A stretch of DNA of 45,067 nt from Nemertoderma westbladi (lineage: Eukaryota; Xenacoelomorpha; Nemertodermatida; Nemertodermatidae), in contig JAUCBJ010008651.1 in the NCBI GenBank assembly GCA_032718475.1, positions 1 to 45,067 on the forward strand. The letters are read 5' to 3'. The number at the start of each line of letters is the position of its first letter. The stretch's first letter is position 1. The notes under the pieces were generated by a model. It was not told the DNA's origin. It did no database searches and saw nothing but the letters and a program-made list of their open reading frames with translations. Both the position numbers and the translations under genes were made by a program. This document shows positions 11,637 to 23,189 of this stretch, one piece after another.

Positions 11637-14600
11637 ATGGTGGTCTGTTGCGGTTGCAACCCTAAAGCGGGCCGATGTTTGAAGTGCGTGTGCGCCCGTA
11701 CGGGCAGAAAATGCACAGACTGCGCGCCTTCTAAGTGGGGAAACTGTACGAACTCTGGTGGACAAGTAGCGCGGTCCTCCAGTGCGGTCTCTCAACTTTC
11801 CTGCTCACAACCCCAGCCAACTAGAGACGCCTTGCAGATGCCTGCGCTAGGGACCATTTCTCAGCCAACGGATAGCGCATTCGGTATATCCGGCAACGAC
11901 ACTCTGTTAGACTTAGACGATACCATAAATGGGGACAAAGTAAGCCAATCCCATCCTCTAATATCGGTTCCTAGCCAGTCGGATCCCCCATTGTCGGTTG
12001 ATGCTCTGTCGGGTCCCCCAGTGTCGGTTGGTGCTCAGTCGGGTCCCTCAGTGTCGGTTGGTGCTCAGTCGGGTCCCCCAGTGTCGGTTAGTGCTCAGTC
12101 GGGTCCCCCAGTGTCGGTTGGTGCCCCGTCGGGTCCCTCAGTGTCGGTTGGTGCTCAGTCGGGTCCCCCAGTGTCGGATGGTGCTCAGTTAGGTCCCACA
12201 GTGCCGGCTGGCGCCCAGTCGGGTCTCCCAGTGTCGGTTAGTGCTCAGTCGGGTCCCCCAGTGTCGGTTGGCGCTAAGTCGGGTCCCCCAGCGTCGGTTA
12301 GTGCTCAGTCGGATTCCCCAGTGTCGTTTGGTGCACAGTCGGGTCCCCCAGTGTCGGTTGGTGCTCAATTGGGTCCCCCCGTGTCGGTTGGTGCTCAGTC
12401 AGGTCCCCCCGTGTCGGTTGGTGCTCAGTCGGGTCCCCCAGTGTTGGTTGGTGCTCAGTCGGGTCCCACAGTGTCGGTAGGTGCTGCGTCGGTTCCCCTG
12501 GTGTCAATCGGTGCTCATTCGGGTCAACCTGTGTCGGTTGGTGCTCAGACGCGTCCCCCTGTGTCGGTTGGTGCTCAATCGGGTCCCCCCGTGTCGGTTG
12601 GTGCTCAGTCAGGTTCCCCAGTGTCGGTTGGTGTCCAGTCGGGTCAACCTCTGTCGGTTGCTGCTCAGTCGGGTCCACCTGTGTCGGTTGGCGCCCATTC
12701 TGGTCCCGATGTGCCTGTTGGTGCTCAGTCCAGTCCCCCAGTGCCGGTTAGTGCTCAGTCGGGTCCCCCAGTGTCAGTTGGTGCTCATTCGGGTCCTCCA
12801 GTATCGGTTGGTGGTCAGTCGAGTCCCGGAGTGTCGGTTGGTGCTCAGTCCGGTCCCCCAGTGTCGGTTGGTGCTCAGTCGGGTGGTACTCAGTCGGGTC
12901 AACCTGTGTCGGTTGGTGCTCCGTCTGGTCAACCTGTGCCGGTTGGTGCTCAGTCGGGTCCCCCAGTGTCGGTTGGTGCTCAGTTGGGTCCCATCATGCC
13001 GGTTGGTGCTCAGTCGGGTCAACGTGTGTCGGTTGGTGCTCAGTCGGGTCAACCTGTGCCGGTTGGTGCTCAGTCGGGTCCCCCAGTGTCGGTTGGTGCT
13101 CAGTCGGGTCCCCCAGTGTCGGTTGGTGCTCAGTCGGGTAAACCTGCGGCGGTTGGCGCGCAGTCCGGTCACCCAGTGTCGGTTGGTGCTCGGTCGGGTC
13201 AACCTGTGTCTGTTGGTGCTCAGTCGGGTCCCCCAGTATCGGCTGATGCTCAGTCTGGTCGACCTTCGGCGGTTGGTGCTCAGTCCGGTCCCCCAGTGTC
13301 GCCAAACACTACAGTGCCTCCTACCGCCAGGGGGCACGGGTCTAATGCTGTTGCCTGGTTTGGGACCAGCTTACATTTAGACGTGTTCGCCGAATCAGTC
13401 CATAAGGTGCACGACGCGATCGTACATTGGCGCCCCAACCTATTCCTCCTACCCCCCGGTGCGATCGGACGCGAAGTGGTTCAGGAGATGACTCGGCTGC
13501 TAAATATGTTTAATGCAGGGTCACTATCTGGCGAGGCGGCGCTCACCGCGCAATTTATCTTACCCGCTCTGCTGCTACAGAAGCCCAGCCGCACTTCAAC
13601 CACCGCGACCCACCGGAGAATTCTAGAACGCCGTATTTCTTCGTGGAAGTCAGGCGAGATTATCGAGCTGTTTAACGAGGCCAGGGCCATACAATCCCAC
13701 CTCCCAAAGGTTTCGGCCCGGGCCAAACAACTCAGGAATACCGCGGCGGAGAGGGCTTTCTGTAAGCATATGTTAACGGGAAACGTTTCTGCGGCAGTGC
13801 GTACGCTGGATGAGATGGCCAAGGGTCAAGTGTTGAACCTGGATGAGGTAATCACCGACAAACATGGGGTTCGCAAGTCGGTTCGCGAGTTCCTCCTGGA
13901 CAAACACCCCCCTCCAGCTCCAGCCCACGAGTCCACCCTTATCGGTGAGTCTGATGACGCTCCCGAATATCACAGCGTCATATTCGAGAGGATAGACGCT
14001 CAGTTGATCCAATCGATGTTTCTGCGCTTCCGGGGAACAGCAGGAGGGCCATCTGGTCTCGATGTCCAGGGCTGGAAGCACCTCGCGACACGGTTCCGCA
14101 ACCCTTCTGTCGACCTGTGCACCAGCATCGCAAATACGGCGAAGAGGATGGCCCAATCTTCGAATGACCCGCGCGAGCTGGCATCCTTGCTAGCCGCCCG
14201 TCTCGTCGCTATCGATAAGTGTCCCGGGGTCCGCCCAATAGGAGTCGGAGAGGTCTTGCGGAGGGTCATCGGGAAGGCTATCATTAGCTGTATCTCGGAG
14301 GATCTCCAGAGCGTGGGCGGTACCACCCAGATGTGCTGCGGCCAGAAGGCAGGTATCGAGCACGCCATCCACAGCCTGAATGACGCGTTTGCGAGCGACG
14401 ACTGCGAGGCGGTGCTGCAGGTGGACGCGAACAACGCGTTCAACTCGTTGAACCGCGCCGCAGCACTGCACAATATCCGCCATGTCTGTCCCTCTCTCCA
14501 CACCGTTGTATCGAACTGTTACTCCCTCCCAACGAAGCTTTACATAGGCGGGGAGTTCATATTATCGGCCGAAGGATCAACCCAGGGCGACCCCATTGCT

Positions 14601-16190
14601 ATGCAGATGTACGCGATGGGATCGATGCCGCTGATCGGCGAGCTGGACGACGCGTCGGAGGTCCTTCAGAAGTGGTATGCCGATGACGCGAACGCGGCGG
14701 GAACATTGGTAGAGCTCCGTAAGTTCTGGGACCTGTTGGCGGAACGAGGGCCGCTGTACGGTTACAACCCCACAAAGTGTCACTTGCTCGTAAAGCCGGA
14801 TCTGCTGGAGGAAGCTAAGCGGATGTTCCCCGAGGAATGTTTTACCATCGGGACTGCTGGGAACAATCTCCTCGGTGGAGTGATCGGGAACGCTGAGTAC
14901 CGGGAGGAGTTCGTCCGGAAGAAGGTCGACGAGTTTGTCGCCCAGTTACATCAACTCAGCAAGGTCGCAGCAATCGACCCGCACTGTGCCTACGCCGGCC
15001 TAGCTATCGGATTAGTTGCTCGATGGAGGTTCATCGCAAGGGTTGTCCCGGGGGCCATGGATTTCTTCGAGAAGCTCGAGGAGTCCGTCGTCCAGTTCCT
15101 CCAGGGCCTGACCAACCGCCCCGTCATCACTCCCGAGGAGCGCGGGCTGCTCTCGCTACCAGTTCGCCACGGCGGGCTAGCGATCCCGACTCCCGAGGAC
15201 TTACGAATCGAAAACGGCAACTCCAGGTGGATCTGCGAACCGTTTACGGAGGTCGTGGAACCGGTCGCTATAAGGGAGGCGCAAAAGTTCATCGCCACCC
15301 GGATCAAGGCGAGGGCCGTGCCGGCACTGAAGGAGAAGGTGGAGTCGGTTAGTTCGGACCTACCCGAGAATCAACGGAGGTTGACGGAGCTCGTGGCGGA
15401 ACCTGGCGCCTCGGCCTGGCTCAACGCGCGCCCCATAACCCTCCACGATACCCACCTAACTAAAGAGGAGTTCCGCGACGCATTGTGTCTGCGTTATGGG
15501 TGGCAGCCCGAGTCGCTCCCAGCCCGTTGTGCCTGTGGGACAAGATTTTCAACAAACCACATCTTGTCTTGTCCCACCGGCGGTTACCCGTCAATTAGGC
15601 ACAACGAGCTCCGGGATTTCGTCGCCACAACGTTAACCGAGGTCGCTCATAACGTTGCCATCGAGCCGCACCTGCAGCCAATCACCGGCGAGCAGTTCTC
15701 CCGCACGTCCACTTCCGTGGACCAACAAGCTCGGTTGGACGTGTCGGTCTCCGGGTTCTGGGGGAATCGATATCAAAAGACGTACATAGATGTATCCGTC
15801 TTCAACCCCCTCGCCCCGACCAACGCCGCAATGGACGTCGACGCAGCCCACCTATTCCACGAAACCCGGAAACGCAACAAATATCTGGAACGGATCCGGG
15901 AAGTCGAGCACGCCACGTTCACCCCGCTGATATTCTCAGCGTTGGGGGGAATATCTCCCTCCACGACGCTGTTCGTGAAGCACCTCGCTTCAAAGCTGGC
16001 GGACCGGCGCGAGCTGCGCTACTCGGAGTGCGTGAGCTGGGTGCGGAGGCAGTTCAGCTTCGCGCTGCTGCGGGCCTCCCTGATGTGCATAAGAGGGTCG
16101 AGATCGGCACGGAAACGCCCAGTATTTGTTGGGGCAGAAGCATCGCCGTCCATCTTGCTGGCCAACGCCGACACAAGGGTGGGACAGTAG
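11637..16190 (+). CDS. Retrotransposon polyprotein: CXC-like Cys cluster, decapeptide repeats, RT, zinc motif, PD-(D/E)XK nuclease
   Basis: 1517 aa, starting at the ATG 156 bp after the repeat and ending TAG. Residues 4-37 hold nine Cys (CCGC...CLKCVC...CTDC...C), similar to a CXC/tesmin-type metal-binding module. Residues about 115-558 are about 44 imperfect copies of the decapeptide SVGAQSGPPV. The reverse transcriptase follows: QVDANNAFNSLNR near 928, STQGDPIAM near 979 and the YADD box near 1014. A C-terminal zinc motif CACG...H...C lies near 1298-1312, then RHNELRD near 1320, and the nuclease core RLDVSV / YIDVSV with Asp near 1368 and 1385. All catalytic motifs look intact. The family occurs in corals and other invertebrates; the repeat-expanded N-terminus is unusual. 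Predicted role: element RNA binding, target cleavage and target-primed reverse transcription in the nucleus. Confidence 0.92.
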   Translation: MVVCCGCNPKAGRCLKCVCARTGRKCTDCAPSKWGNCTNSGGQVARSSSAVSQLSCSQPQPTRDALQMPALGTISQPTDSAFGISGNDTLLDLDDTINGDKVSQSHPLISVPSQSDPPLSVDALSGPPVSVGAQSGPSVSVGAQSGPPVSVSAQSGPPVSVGAPSGPSVSVGAQSGPPVSDGAQLGPTVPAGAQSGLPVSVSAQSGPPVSVGAKSGPPASVSAQSDSPVSFGAQSGPPVSVGAQLGPPVSVGAQSGPPVSVGAQSGPPVLVGAQSGPTVSVGAASVPLVSIGAHSGQPVSVGAQTRPPVSVGAQSGPPVSVGAQSGSPVSVGVQSGQPLSVAAQSGPPVSVGAHSGPDVPVGAQSSPPVPVSAQSGPPVSVGAHSGPPVSVGGQSSPGVSVGAQSGPPVSVGAQSGGTQSGQPVSVGAPSGQPVPVGAQSGPPVSVGAQLGPIMPVGAQSGQRVSVGAQSGQPVPVGAQSGPPVSVGAQSGPPVSVGAQSGKPAAVGAQSGHPVSVGARSGQPVSVGAQSGPPVSADAQSGRPSAVGAQSGPPVSPNTTVPPTARGHGSNAVAWFGTSLHLDVFAESVHKVHDAIVHWRPNLFLLPPGAIGREVVQEMTRLLNMFNAGSLSGEAALTAQFILPALLLQKPSRTSTTATHRRILERRISSWKSGEIIELFNEARAIQSHLPKVSARAKQLRNTAAERAFCKHMLTGNVSAAVRTLDEMAKGQVLNLDEVITDKHGVRKSVREFLLDKHPPPAPAHESTLIGESDDAPEYHSVIFERIDAQLIQSMFLRFRGTAGGPSGLDVQGWKHLATRFRNPSVDLCTSIANTAKRMAQSSNDPRELASLLAARLVAIDKCPGVRPIGVGEVLRRVIGKAIISCISEDLQSVGGTTQMCCGQKAGIEHAIHSLNDAFASDDCEAVLQVDANNAFNSLNRAAALHNIRHVCPSLHTVVSNCYSLPTKLYIGGEFILSAEGSTQGDPIAMQMYAMGSMPLIGELDDASEVLQKWYADDANAAGTLVELRKFWDLLAERGPLYGYNPTKCHLLVKPDLLEEAKRMFPEECFTIGTAGNNLLGGVIGNAEYREEFVRKKVDEFVAQLHQLSKVAAIDPHCAYAGLAIGLVARWRFIARVVPGAMDFFEKLEESVVQFLQGLTNRPVITPEERGLLSLPVRHGGLAIPTPEDLRIENGNSRWICEPFTEVVEPVAIREAQKFIATRIKARAVPALKEKVESVSSDLPENQRRLTELVAEPGASAWLNARPITLHDTHLTKEEFRDALCLRYGWQPESLPARCACGTRFSTNHILSCPTGGYPSIRHNELRDFVATTLTEVAHNVAIEPHLQPITGEQFSRTSTSVDQQARLDVSVSGFWGNRYQKTYIDVSVFNPLAPTNAAMDVDAAHLFHETRKRNKYLERIREVEHATFTPLIFSALGGISPSTTLFVKHLASKLADRRELRYSECVSWVRRQFSFALLRASLMCIRGSRSARKRPVFVGAEASPSILLANADTRVGQ
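11975..13310 (+). repeat. 30-bp coding minisatellite
   Basis: About 44 imperfect direct repeats of 30 bp (core GTGTCGGTTGGTGCTCAGTC then GGGTCCCCCA), all in phase with the retrotransposon ORF. Two variant classes alternate, GGTCCCCCA (Gly-Pro-Pro) and GGTCAACCT (Gly-Gln-Pro). One partial unit near 12881-12897 keeps the frame. Long open frames in the other phases are shadows. Confidence 0.95.
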
Positions 16191-16320
16191 AGTCAGGAAC
16201 TCATACCGGTATCATAAACAATTTCAAAATCAGTTTGGTTATTTTATATTATTTAATTCCCTTGTATGGTTTAAATTTCCCGCCTTTTGCTCATTTGATA
16301 ATATAAACAACAAGAGGGTA

Positions 16321-16665
16321 CAGTACAAGTACAAGTATAAGTATAAGTATAAGTATAAGTATAAGTATAAGTATAAGTATAAGTATAAGTATAAGTATAA
16401 GTATAAGTATAAGTATAAGTATAAGTATAAGTATAAGTATAAGTATAAGTATAAGTATAAGTATAAGTATAAGTATAAGTATAAGTATAAGTATAAGTAT
16501 AAGTATAAGTATAAGTATAAGTATAAGTATAAGTATAAGTATAAGTATAAGTATAAGTATAAGTATAAGTATAAGTATAAGTATAAGTATAAGTATAAGT
16601 ATAAGTATAAGTATAAGTATAAGTATAAGTATAAGTATAAGTAATAAGTATAAGTATAAGTAATA
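16321..16665. repeat. Right hexanucleotide microsatellite
   Basis: Begins with two or three AAGTAC units directly at the retrotransposon 3' end, then about 50 AAGTAT units, ending in irregular GTAATAAG variants. It is the continuation of the left tract on the far side of the insertion. Confidence 0.97.
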
Positions 16666-19600
16666 TACTTAAATTCACAACTGAATTTTGATGATCTGGT
16701 TTAAGAGGCTTTTGTTTGCATATTATTGCAAGTGAAATTCTTTGAATTTAATTTCAACGTTCAACACTAGTAGGTTTAGTATAAGGCGTGGCGCACATGA
16801 GTGAAATTATTAATCAGGGCCTATGTGTCCTGGGATAGTGACTTAATAAACTTACAACCGTTTCTCTATCTCCCCTTAATTTCCATACAAATGAAATTGC
16901 ATGAAATTTTAAATTCCTAGCACGTTTGAGAAACTAGAAATGTCACTAAAAGAAAATCGCTGAGAATTGAAAATATGGCGAGTAGTGGCGCATTGCGAAT
17001 TCACACAGTGAAAGGGGTTATACAAGAGGAAGGCCTTAATACAGCTAGTGCGCTATAATACAACCAATGTAGCCTATCCTTGCACAGTATTCTGTCACAG
17101 AATGGCTCAATTTAGGGATCTCTATTTTTTATACAATTTAACTATTTCCGCGTTTGAATCCAATTATTAATATAATATTAATTAATATATTGCCAAAGGT
17201 ATACAATTAACATGTTGAATTATTTTAAAACTTGTACAATACAAGTAAATAATATATAATACATAATACACATTGCTGGAGTGAAATCCTAATAGAAATT
17301 AATGTTTAGTTTTCTGTATCGTACGTATACAACAAAAAATGAAGCTAAACAAATCTTAACGGAGTGGGAGCGCGGGGGGGGGGGTGGGGGGTAAGGCTAT
17401 TAATTAATTAATTAATTAAATTCATGGTGATATAATGTTGTTTCCAGCAGCAATACTGCATTCCAAGGTGTTTGACTATGGTCTGACGGTAAGGCCTACA
17501 GATTATTATATTTAAATTAACAATAAACTTTTAATACCGGTCAGCCGCTACTATAATACAGTAATAATTGGCAGTAAGCTACACTTGCATATTAAAAAGT
17601 CGCCGGTAAACCCAACAAGAGTAAAGCAAGGGTAAGTTGAAGTTGAAGTAAAGCTGCAATACTCAGATAATGCAATAGGCTGATAGTCAAGCGCTTGCTA
17701 ACCGGTAGGCAAGGAATTGCTGCCTATCCGTCAGGAATTTTGTTGAGTTTGCAAATGTGAAAAGCATTTTAACAATCCTTCTGGTCGTGAATTTAATTAA
17801 TTGTGGTGTCAAAAGACGCGCAAGAATTTCCGCTTTCAATTGATATAAGCCACGTGCGAAATGATTGAGATTTAATATGTATTTGAATCGATCGAAAATC
17901 TCTACCCATAGAAACCAAAATATTAAATTATCAGAGCACTTTAATGATGTCATATAAGTAGTAGCCAATCACAGCCGATTTTCAAAATTGGCTTCCCGCT
18001 CTTACTTAAACCCGCCATTTAGACCGTTTCGTCATGTTTTTACAAAAAACACACCCCGCTACTCGATTCAGAGCATCTTGTTCTCCCTTATTCAATTGTT
18101 TCCATCTCAACAACTTTTTCGCGCACCAACCCTATTTATCACGATAGAGGGAACTTATATTTATTTATTTAACATGTGCGTTTGTGCAAACATTAATTTG
18201 CTTCCCAATTGTTCAAAATGAGCAAAAAAAGGCGGGAACTTTATCGTAGAAATTATTGGATTCACAATCCAAAATTTATAAAAAAATATATCTCACAATC
18301 TCACTGACCAAAACATTAATTAAATTATTATTTATAAGCTATGGCCTCTTCTGTGTGGCTGCTGGCCTCGAAATGTGAAACCGGCTAAAAAAGTTATAAA
18401 TTATTTACATAATATTTATTCTGATATCATATCACCCATTAAAATTGCATCATAATTGGATTCATGAAACTTTGCCAGTTTCGTAAGGTATATATTAATA
18501 AATGGGGCAATTCTTTAATTGTTAGGTTCTCAAGTCATTTACCGACGAGTCACAGTAAATGATTAGGCAATACAGTTTATAGTTACCATGTCTTACGTTC
18601 TATCCATCATACAGTTGTTAATGTTAATATTAGTTTAGTAAGGGGTAATGGATATAAGGCAACTTAAATCTAATGACTACTAAACATTCGAGTGCTATCT
18701 TAATTGTTCATTGTTAGAATGAGTGGTCAAGTGGAATGGCAGAATAGGACAAAAGAGTTACCAACAAAAGATCAAAATCGTCTTTAGGATTATTTCATTG
18801 TGTCGCAACTGCCAAGATTTTCTATAAATTAATAATTCGGGTTATAAGCCTTAATATTAACGTGTTAGACCTTAAGTGATAAATCAGCCCGGGGCGAACT
18901 TTAATCTTGGATTGCAATAAATCATATGCCACATATTCATTCATTTAGGATTCCAGCATTCTCTATTGCATTGTGGGCACAAGGTTTAGTTCCAATGCAC
19001 GTACATTCTACACAGCAACTCTGTGCAGCAATATATGTTTATCTCAATTTCCCAATTTTTTCACTTCTACTTCTCCGTCCAAGTGATTTATTGTGTCGTT
19101 CTTACGTGATCTGTATTTGGAACATTAATGTAGCGGTTCCGAGTGGATACAACATCTTAACAGCTTTCAAATTAATGTTTGGTGGCGCAGCAAAGAGGCT
19201 TTCGCAGGAGGGGTAATAAAGAAAGGTTTGGGTAGTTATGGAGTGCTCATTCTTGAGAGTTAGCATATGACCTGGTAACAGCCAAAAGAGAGGAGACGTC
19301 GGGTTGCTTCCGGTGGTGTTTATGTTTCAAACGTTCAATGAGCACATTTTCATTTGTTCATCATTTAACGAAATGGGGATCGGAACATTATGCGTCAGCG
19401 TGGAGTGAATCCTTTAATGTTAAAGTGGATCTATTGAGGATACGGTTTGCGATGCATCCTAGTTGTGTGCCTGATATATGATGTACGAGTACGAACTACC
19501 GGTTCCACAAACCACGATAATATGTCCACAAATTTACCAATTAAGTTTCATGTTCTAAGAAAGAATACCTTTCTTGAAAATATAAACTGCTGATGAACAT

Positions 19601-21024
19601 TTTTGTTTGCTGTTTACAATAATTTTGCTAACCGTAGGTTCACAGTTATGTTTATCGATTTATGCAAAACGACTTATTAATATATTTAATTTATTTCTAG
19701 TTCTACCAATCTTAAAAATTAAAGCGCTTGTGTACTGTGTATATTTTTTTGGATGAGTTGTATTAAATTGTTCTAGATGCTGATGTGCGCTTTGGAAAAT
19801 ATCAATATCGCTGAGATCTCTCTGAAAAAACGCCTTCCCGCCTAACTGCCTAGCCATATAACTGTGTTAAAAAATAACTGTTAACCAAAAAAATCAAAGT
19901 TGTTAAAAAAATATTAAAAAAAATGATCATAGCGTAATGATATTTGAATTAACTTGAATGTATAAATCAGGGTATATCCCATTGTTGTTCCATGAGTACC
20001 ACATGGGTTCCTGTCTGACCCGGCAGGCAGGAGGGTTTTCAAAGTAGTTAATGTATTGCTGCTTATGACTGTCCGTCCATTCTGAATAATTAGTAATCAA
20101 GAAATCGAATTAGAGTGCTGATTATGGAATGTTGATCCATCTGAAAGAGATATCCATTTTCTTAAATTCAATAGATATATATATTTGTTTGTGACTAGGC
20201 AGGTCAGACAGTTGCTTATCTATATATACACGTAAATCAACATTGTGAATGGTAATCTCAGGAATCGAATATAAATGCGACGTATTAACTTTCCTTGCGA
20301 AAATTATAATTTTACTATTAATGAATTTTAAATAATAATAATAATTATTATTATTATTATTTGTCATTATAGGTAGAAACTAATTTAAATTTAACATTTA
20401 AGAAATAATTCAATATTCTACTGTAACTTGTGATCAAATGGAAAAAAACAAATCAAACAAAAAATAAATTCTAAACTTAGTTAAGAAATGGCGGTAGAGT
20501 TGTATTATTTTGAAAATGCAAAATGTCATTCCGAGATATATTCCTGATAAATGCCAAGAAATTGAAATTTCCCAGTAAAATTCTGAGGATTTATTAGGAA
20601 GTTAATACTAATACGTTATCTACCTACACTTATATTAGCAATTATTATTATTAATATAATATTAACAGCAATAAAAAAGTACAAACAACCTTATTATTAC
20701 ATGTCAATATATCGAAAATGACAATTTTTAGGAAAAAAATATTCTTAATTTGTTCTAGAATATATTGAGCCTTGCAATGTGGGCTGAATAAAATATTCAT
20801 GAAAATTACGGAACTTTCGAACACATATTATTTAAATTCTATATTAGTACGCATTTTTGAATTTATTGGCCAAACCGTTTCGATACATTTTCAAATATCA
20901 TACAATCTCATCAAGAATTTTAGAAGAAATGACGGGTGGGGGGGGGGGGGGGGGGTTGTGTATTTGACTTAAACGAAACACCAGTATCAGGGGGGGGGGG
21001 GGGGGGGGGGGAGAATTAATTTTC
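16666..21024. other. AT-rich region without recognisable genes
   Basis: Short open frames only, for example 17687-17968 (minus) and 18926-19216 (plus), with no known motif. Simple sequence includes a G-rich tract at about 17372-17392, a TAAT run near 17400, an ATT/AAT palindromic tract near 20333-20361, and G runs at 20938-20955 and 20990-21011. Confidence 0.55.
20938..21011. repeat. Paired long G runs
   Basis: G18 (20938-20955) and G22 (20990-21011) lie 34 bp apart, just upstream of the retroelement endonuclease remnant. Other long G or C runs occur at 966-983, 7024-7043 and within both BEL LTRs, so long poly-G is a trait of this genome or assembly. Confidence 0.9.
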
Positions 21025-21590
21025 GGAGATGGATTTCGATGTCGTTGCAATAACCGAAACTTGGTTTACTGGAACAGTTGTGGACATTGTACCTGCGACC
21101 ATTGTATGTCCCAAAGATTCCAATTACCATATGCATAACAATCCCAGAGTTCCATCAGCAACTGAAGTTGCAGTGGTGGCGTTGCTTGTGTTTTCAACAC
21201 TCGCCTGAAAGTTAATAACTGCATCGAATACAAATTAGCTATTCGTCCTTTGAGTATCTAGAGAGAACAATACATGTTGTGTCACATTAGTGCTCCTATT
21301 CATAATGTATTGCGCATCTCCTTCGAGTCAAAATGGTCTAACTGCGCGGATCTTTAGTGATCAGTTTGCTGATTTTTTAGAATGAGTATCCATCAGGTCG
21401 GGGAAACTGAATATAATTGGAGATTTTAACTTTCATGTTAATGATGATATGAGTTAAGAATGACAACAGACTGGCAGCCGATTTTCTAGATATGTGCAAG
21501 TGTTTTGGTCTACAACAGTTTGTTAGTGGACCCACCCACCGATCGGGGAATACCTTGGACTTGGTTCTCGCCCATACTGAAAATTAACAT
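21025..21590 (+). pseudogene. Decayed APE-type endonuclease of a non-LTR retrotransposon
   Basis: The plus strand decodes, with stops and frame changes, to an exonuclease-endonuclease-phosphatase domain of a Jockey/CR1/RTE-like element. It opens with DFDVVAITETWFTG (the E of the TETW motif), then PKDSNYHMHN. Later come LNIIGDFNFHVNDD (the GDFN motif), DNRLAADFLDMCKCFGLQQF and GPTHRSGNTLDLVL (the TLDLV motif). The sequence stops before the final SDH motif and no reverse transcriptase follows, so it is a truncated relic. Confidence 0.75.
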
Positions 21591-22898
21591 CTGTAAAAGC
21601 TTCTGTGGGATATAACTGGCCCTTTTGCTTCGCAATCCAGTTTCCCCCCTAGGCGCTGGAATACTCTAAAAGGCTCTATAACTATATATAATTTCCCCTC
21701 GCCCGCAAGGTACCGTTATAGGTGTTTTAACGGACATAAAAGTCATTCTGCTATATACGTGTTTTGGCGGACATGGTAAGGCAAAAAACCTGCAATGCAC
21801 CAAATACCTTTACACAGCTTAGCCTTGATGATTCATATTACGACATCTAGCAGCTGGTTGCTGGCATGGAAACAGCCATTGGACGCATGGTTCTTTGTTT
21901 GGCTTGAGCCAATCAGAGCGATTTTTTCTGTCGACGTGTAGATATTCGGCCGATCATACTAGGAGTGTTCAGTCTTACTGTTTTTTGTGATACTGTTGTG
22001 TTGTTGCTATCTAGGCCAGGAACACCGGCTCTAGAGTCAATTCGTTTTCATACTTTAGAAGAAACATTAGTAGGCTTAAATTATAGAGCGTATAACTGTT
22101 ATCGGTGCAACTCCGTTCAGTTTTGCATTATCGGTTCAACATACATTATTATACTGCTATTTACTGTTGTGTTTTGGTTGAATATTATTTGGAGAACATT
22201 TATAAAGAACCCAAATTTCCCAATTTTCTTGATACACTACAGGTTAGAGAGACGGGTTATATATAGCGATTGCGACTTATATTGTTGTGGTTTGTAGTGA
22301 ATTTAATGCTATTTGGTAAGCCCTACATGAGTCAATTGCTGTTCGCTTTATATATGATAAAATTCATTGACGGTCGGCAAATTAGTGAGCAGTATTGTGT
22401 GTTACCGGTAGTGTGCCTGATTGTGACTGATAACTAAGCATTTCCTAAAGAATGCGCCTCATACGTGAATCATAAGCCTTACCGACTTACCGTTGTGATT
22501 AGTATAAGACATATCTCTGTTTACCTAGATAGAGCGCCACGTCCTAAAGGAACTGTTAATATTTCCCGAAAGTGAATAATATTAGTCAGAAATTATTTAT
22601 TAACGATCAATCGAATACATACAGTAAGCTTACACTGCAATAATAATCTAAGCCCTCAGAATCCAGTCTCCCGGGTATATCCAGCGGGTGAATGGACGCG
22701 CACTAGGCTGGCTTCTGCTAATGTTGTGTTTATTGGTATTAAATATTTGTCATCTTCTAAAGTCTATTTATAAACCAAAAGACATATAAATTTTGGCAGG
22801 TTAAACTGCTAAAGGTCTTCAAAAGCGCGTACAATAAAAGTTATTGACTTTATTGCAGTAAGCAATAAAGTTGAAAGTACCGGTCGACCGGTAAACCT

Positions 22899-23026
22899 GA
22901 ACCGGTACTTCTGTAGGTCAGTAGGCCCAACTGCCAGAACCGGTACTGCTGTAGGTCCGTAGGTCCAACTGTCAGAACCGGTACTTCTGTAGGTCCGTAG
23001 GCCCAACTGTCCTAACCGGTACTTCC
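22899..23026. repeat. 38-bp tandem repeat, 3.4 copies
   Basis: Units at 22899-22936, 22937-22974 and 22975-23012, then a partial copy. Each begins GAACCGGTACTTCTGTAGGT and ends in CCAACTGYCA. Confidence 0.92.
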
Positions 23027-23189
23027 AGTATAAGTACATTAGTATTATTCGATTTTTGATTATTGTATACCGGTAGGTCTCGATATTAAATCGGGGACGC
23101 CTGGTTTTTATTGGGATTTTACTTAGGTCTATTTCTGTCAGTTTTATTTCCTAGTAAGTTAATATTGAGCTGAAGACGTGTAAGTCTGC

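Larger units (their letters stand above)
11481..16320 (+). mobile_element. Non-LTR retrotransposon with restriction-like endonuclease, inside a microsatellite
   Basis: A single-ORF element of about 4.84 kb with a 156-bp leader, the 1517-codon ORF and a 130-bp 3' UTR. Both ends abut the same hexamer repeat: AAGTAC units on the left; GTACAGTACAAGTACAAG, then AAGTAT units, on the right. There are no LTRs and no poly(A) tail. The GC-rich body contrasts sharply with the AT-rich surroundings. The intact ORF and unbroken catalytic motifs suggest a young, possibly active copy. Integration into the hexamer array is inferred from the flanks; RLE-type elements are known for site-specific insertion. Confidence 0.85.

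Noticed and set aside
11975-13310. CRISPR-like array of about 30-bp repeats
   Set aside because: Units are contiguous with no unique spacers, lie inside a eukaryotic retrotransposon ORF and are in frame.
11998-13380. Alternative-frame ORFs across the decapeptide repeat (RVPQCRLVLS, HQPTLGDPTE and similar)
   Set aside because: A 30-bp repeat without stops keeps all frames open; only the phase joined to the RT domain is supported.
21965-22297. 110-codon ORF with one hydrophobic stretch
   Set aside because: No known family; lies in presumed element non-coding DNA and its listed start is not ATG.
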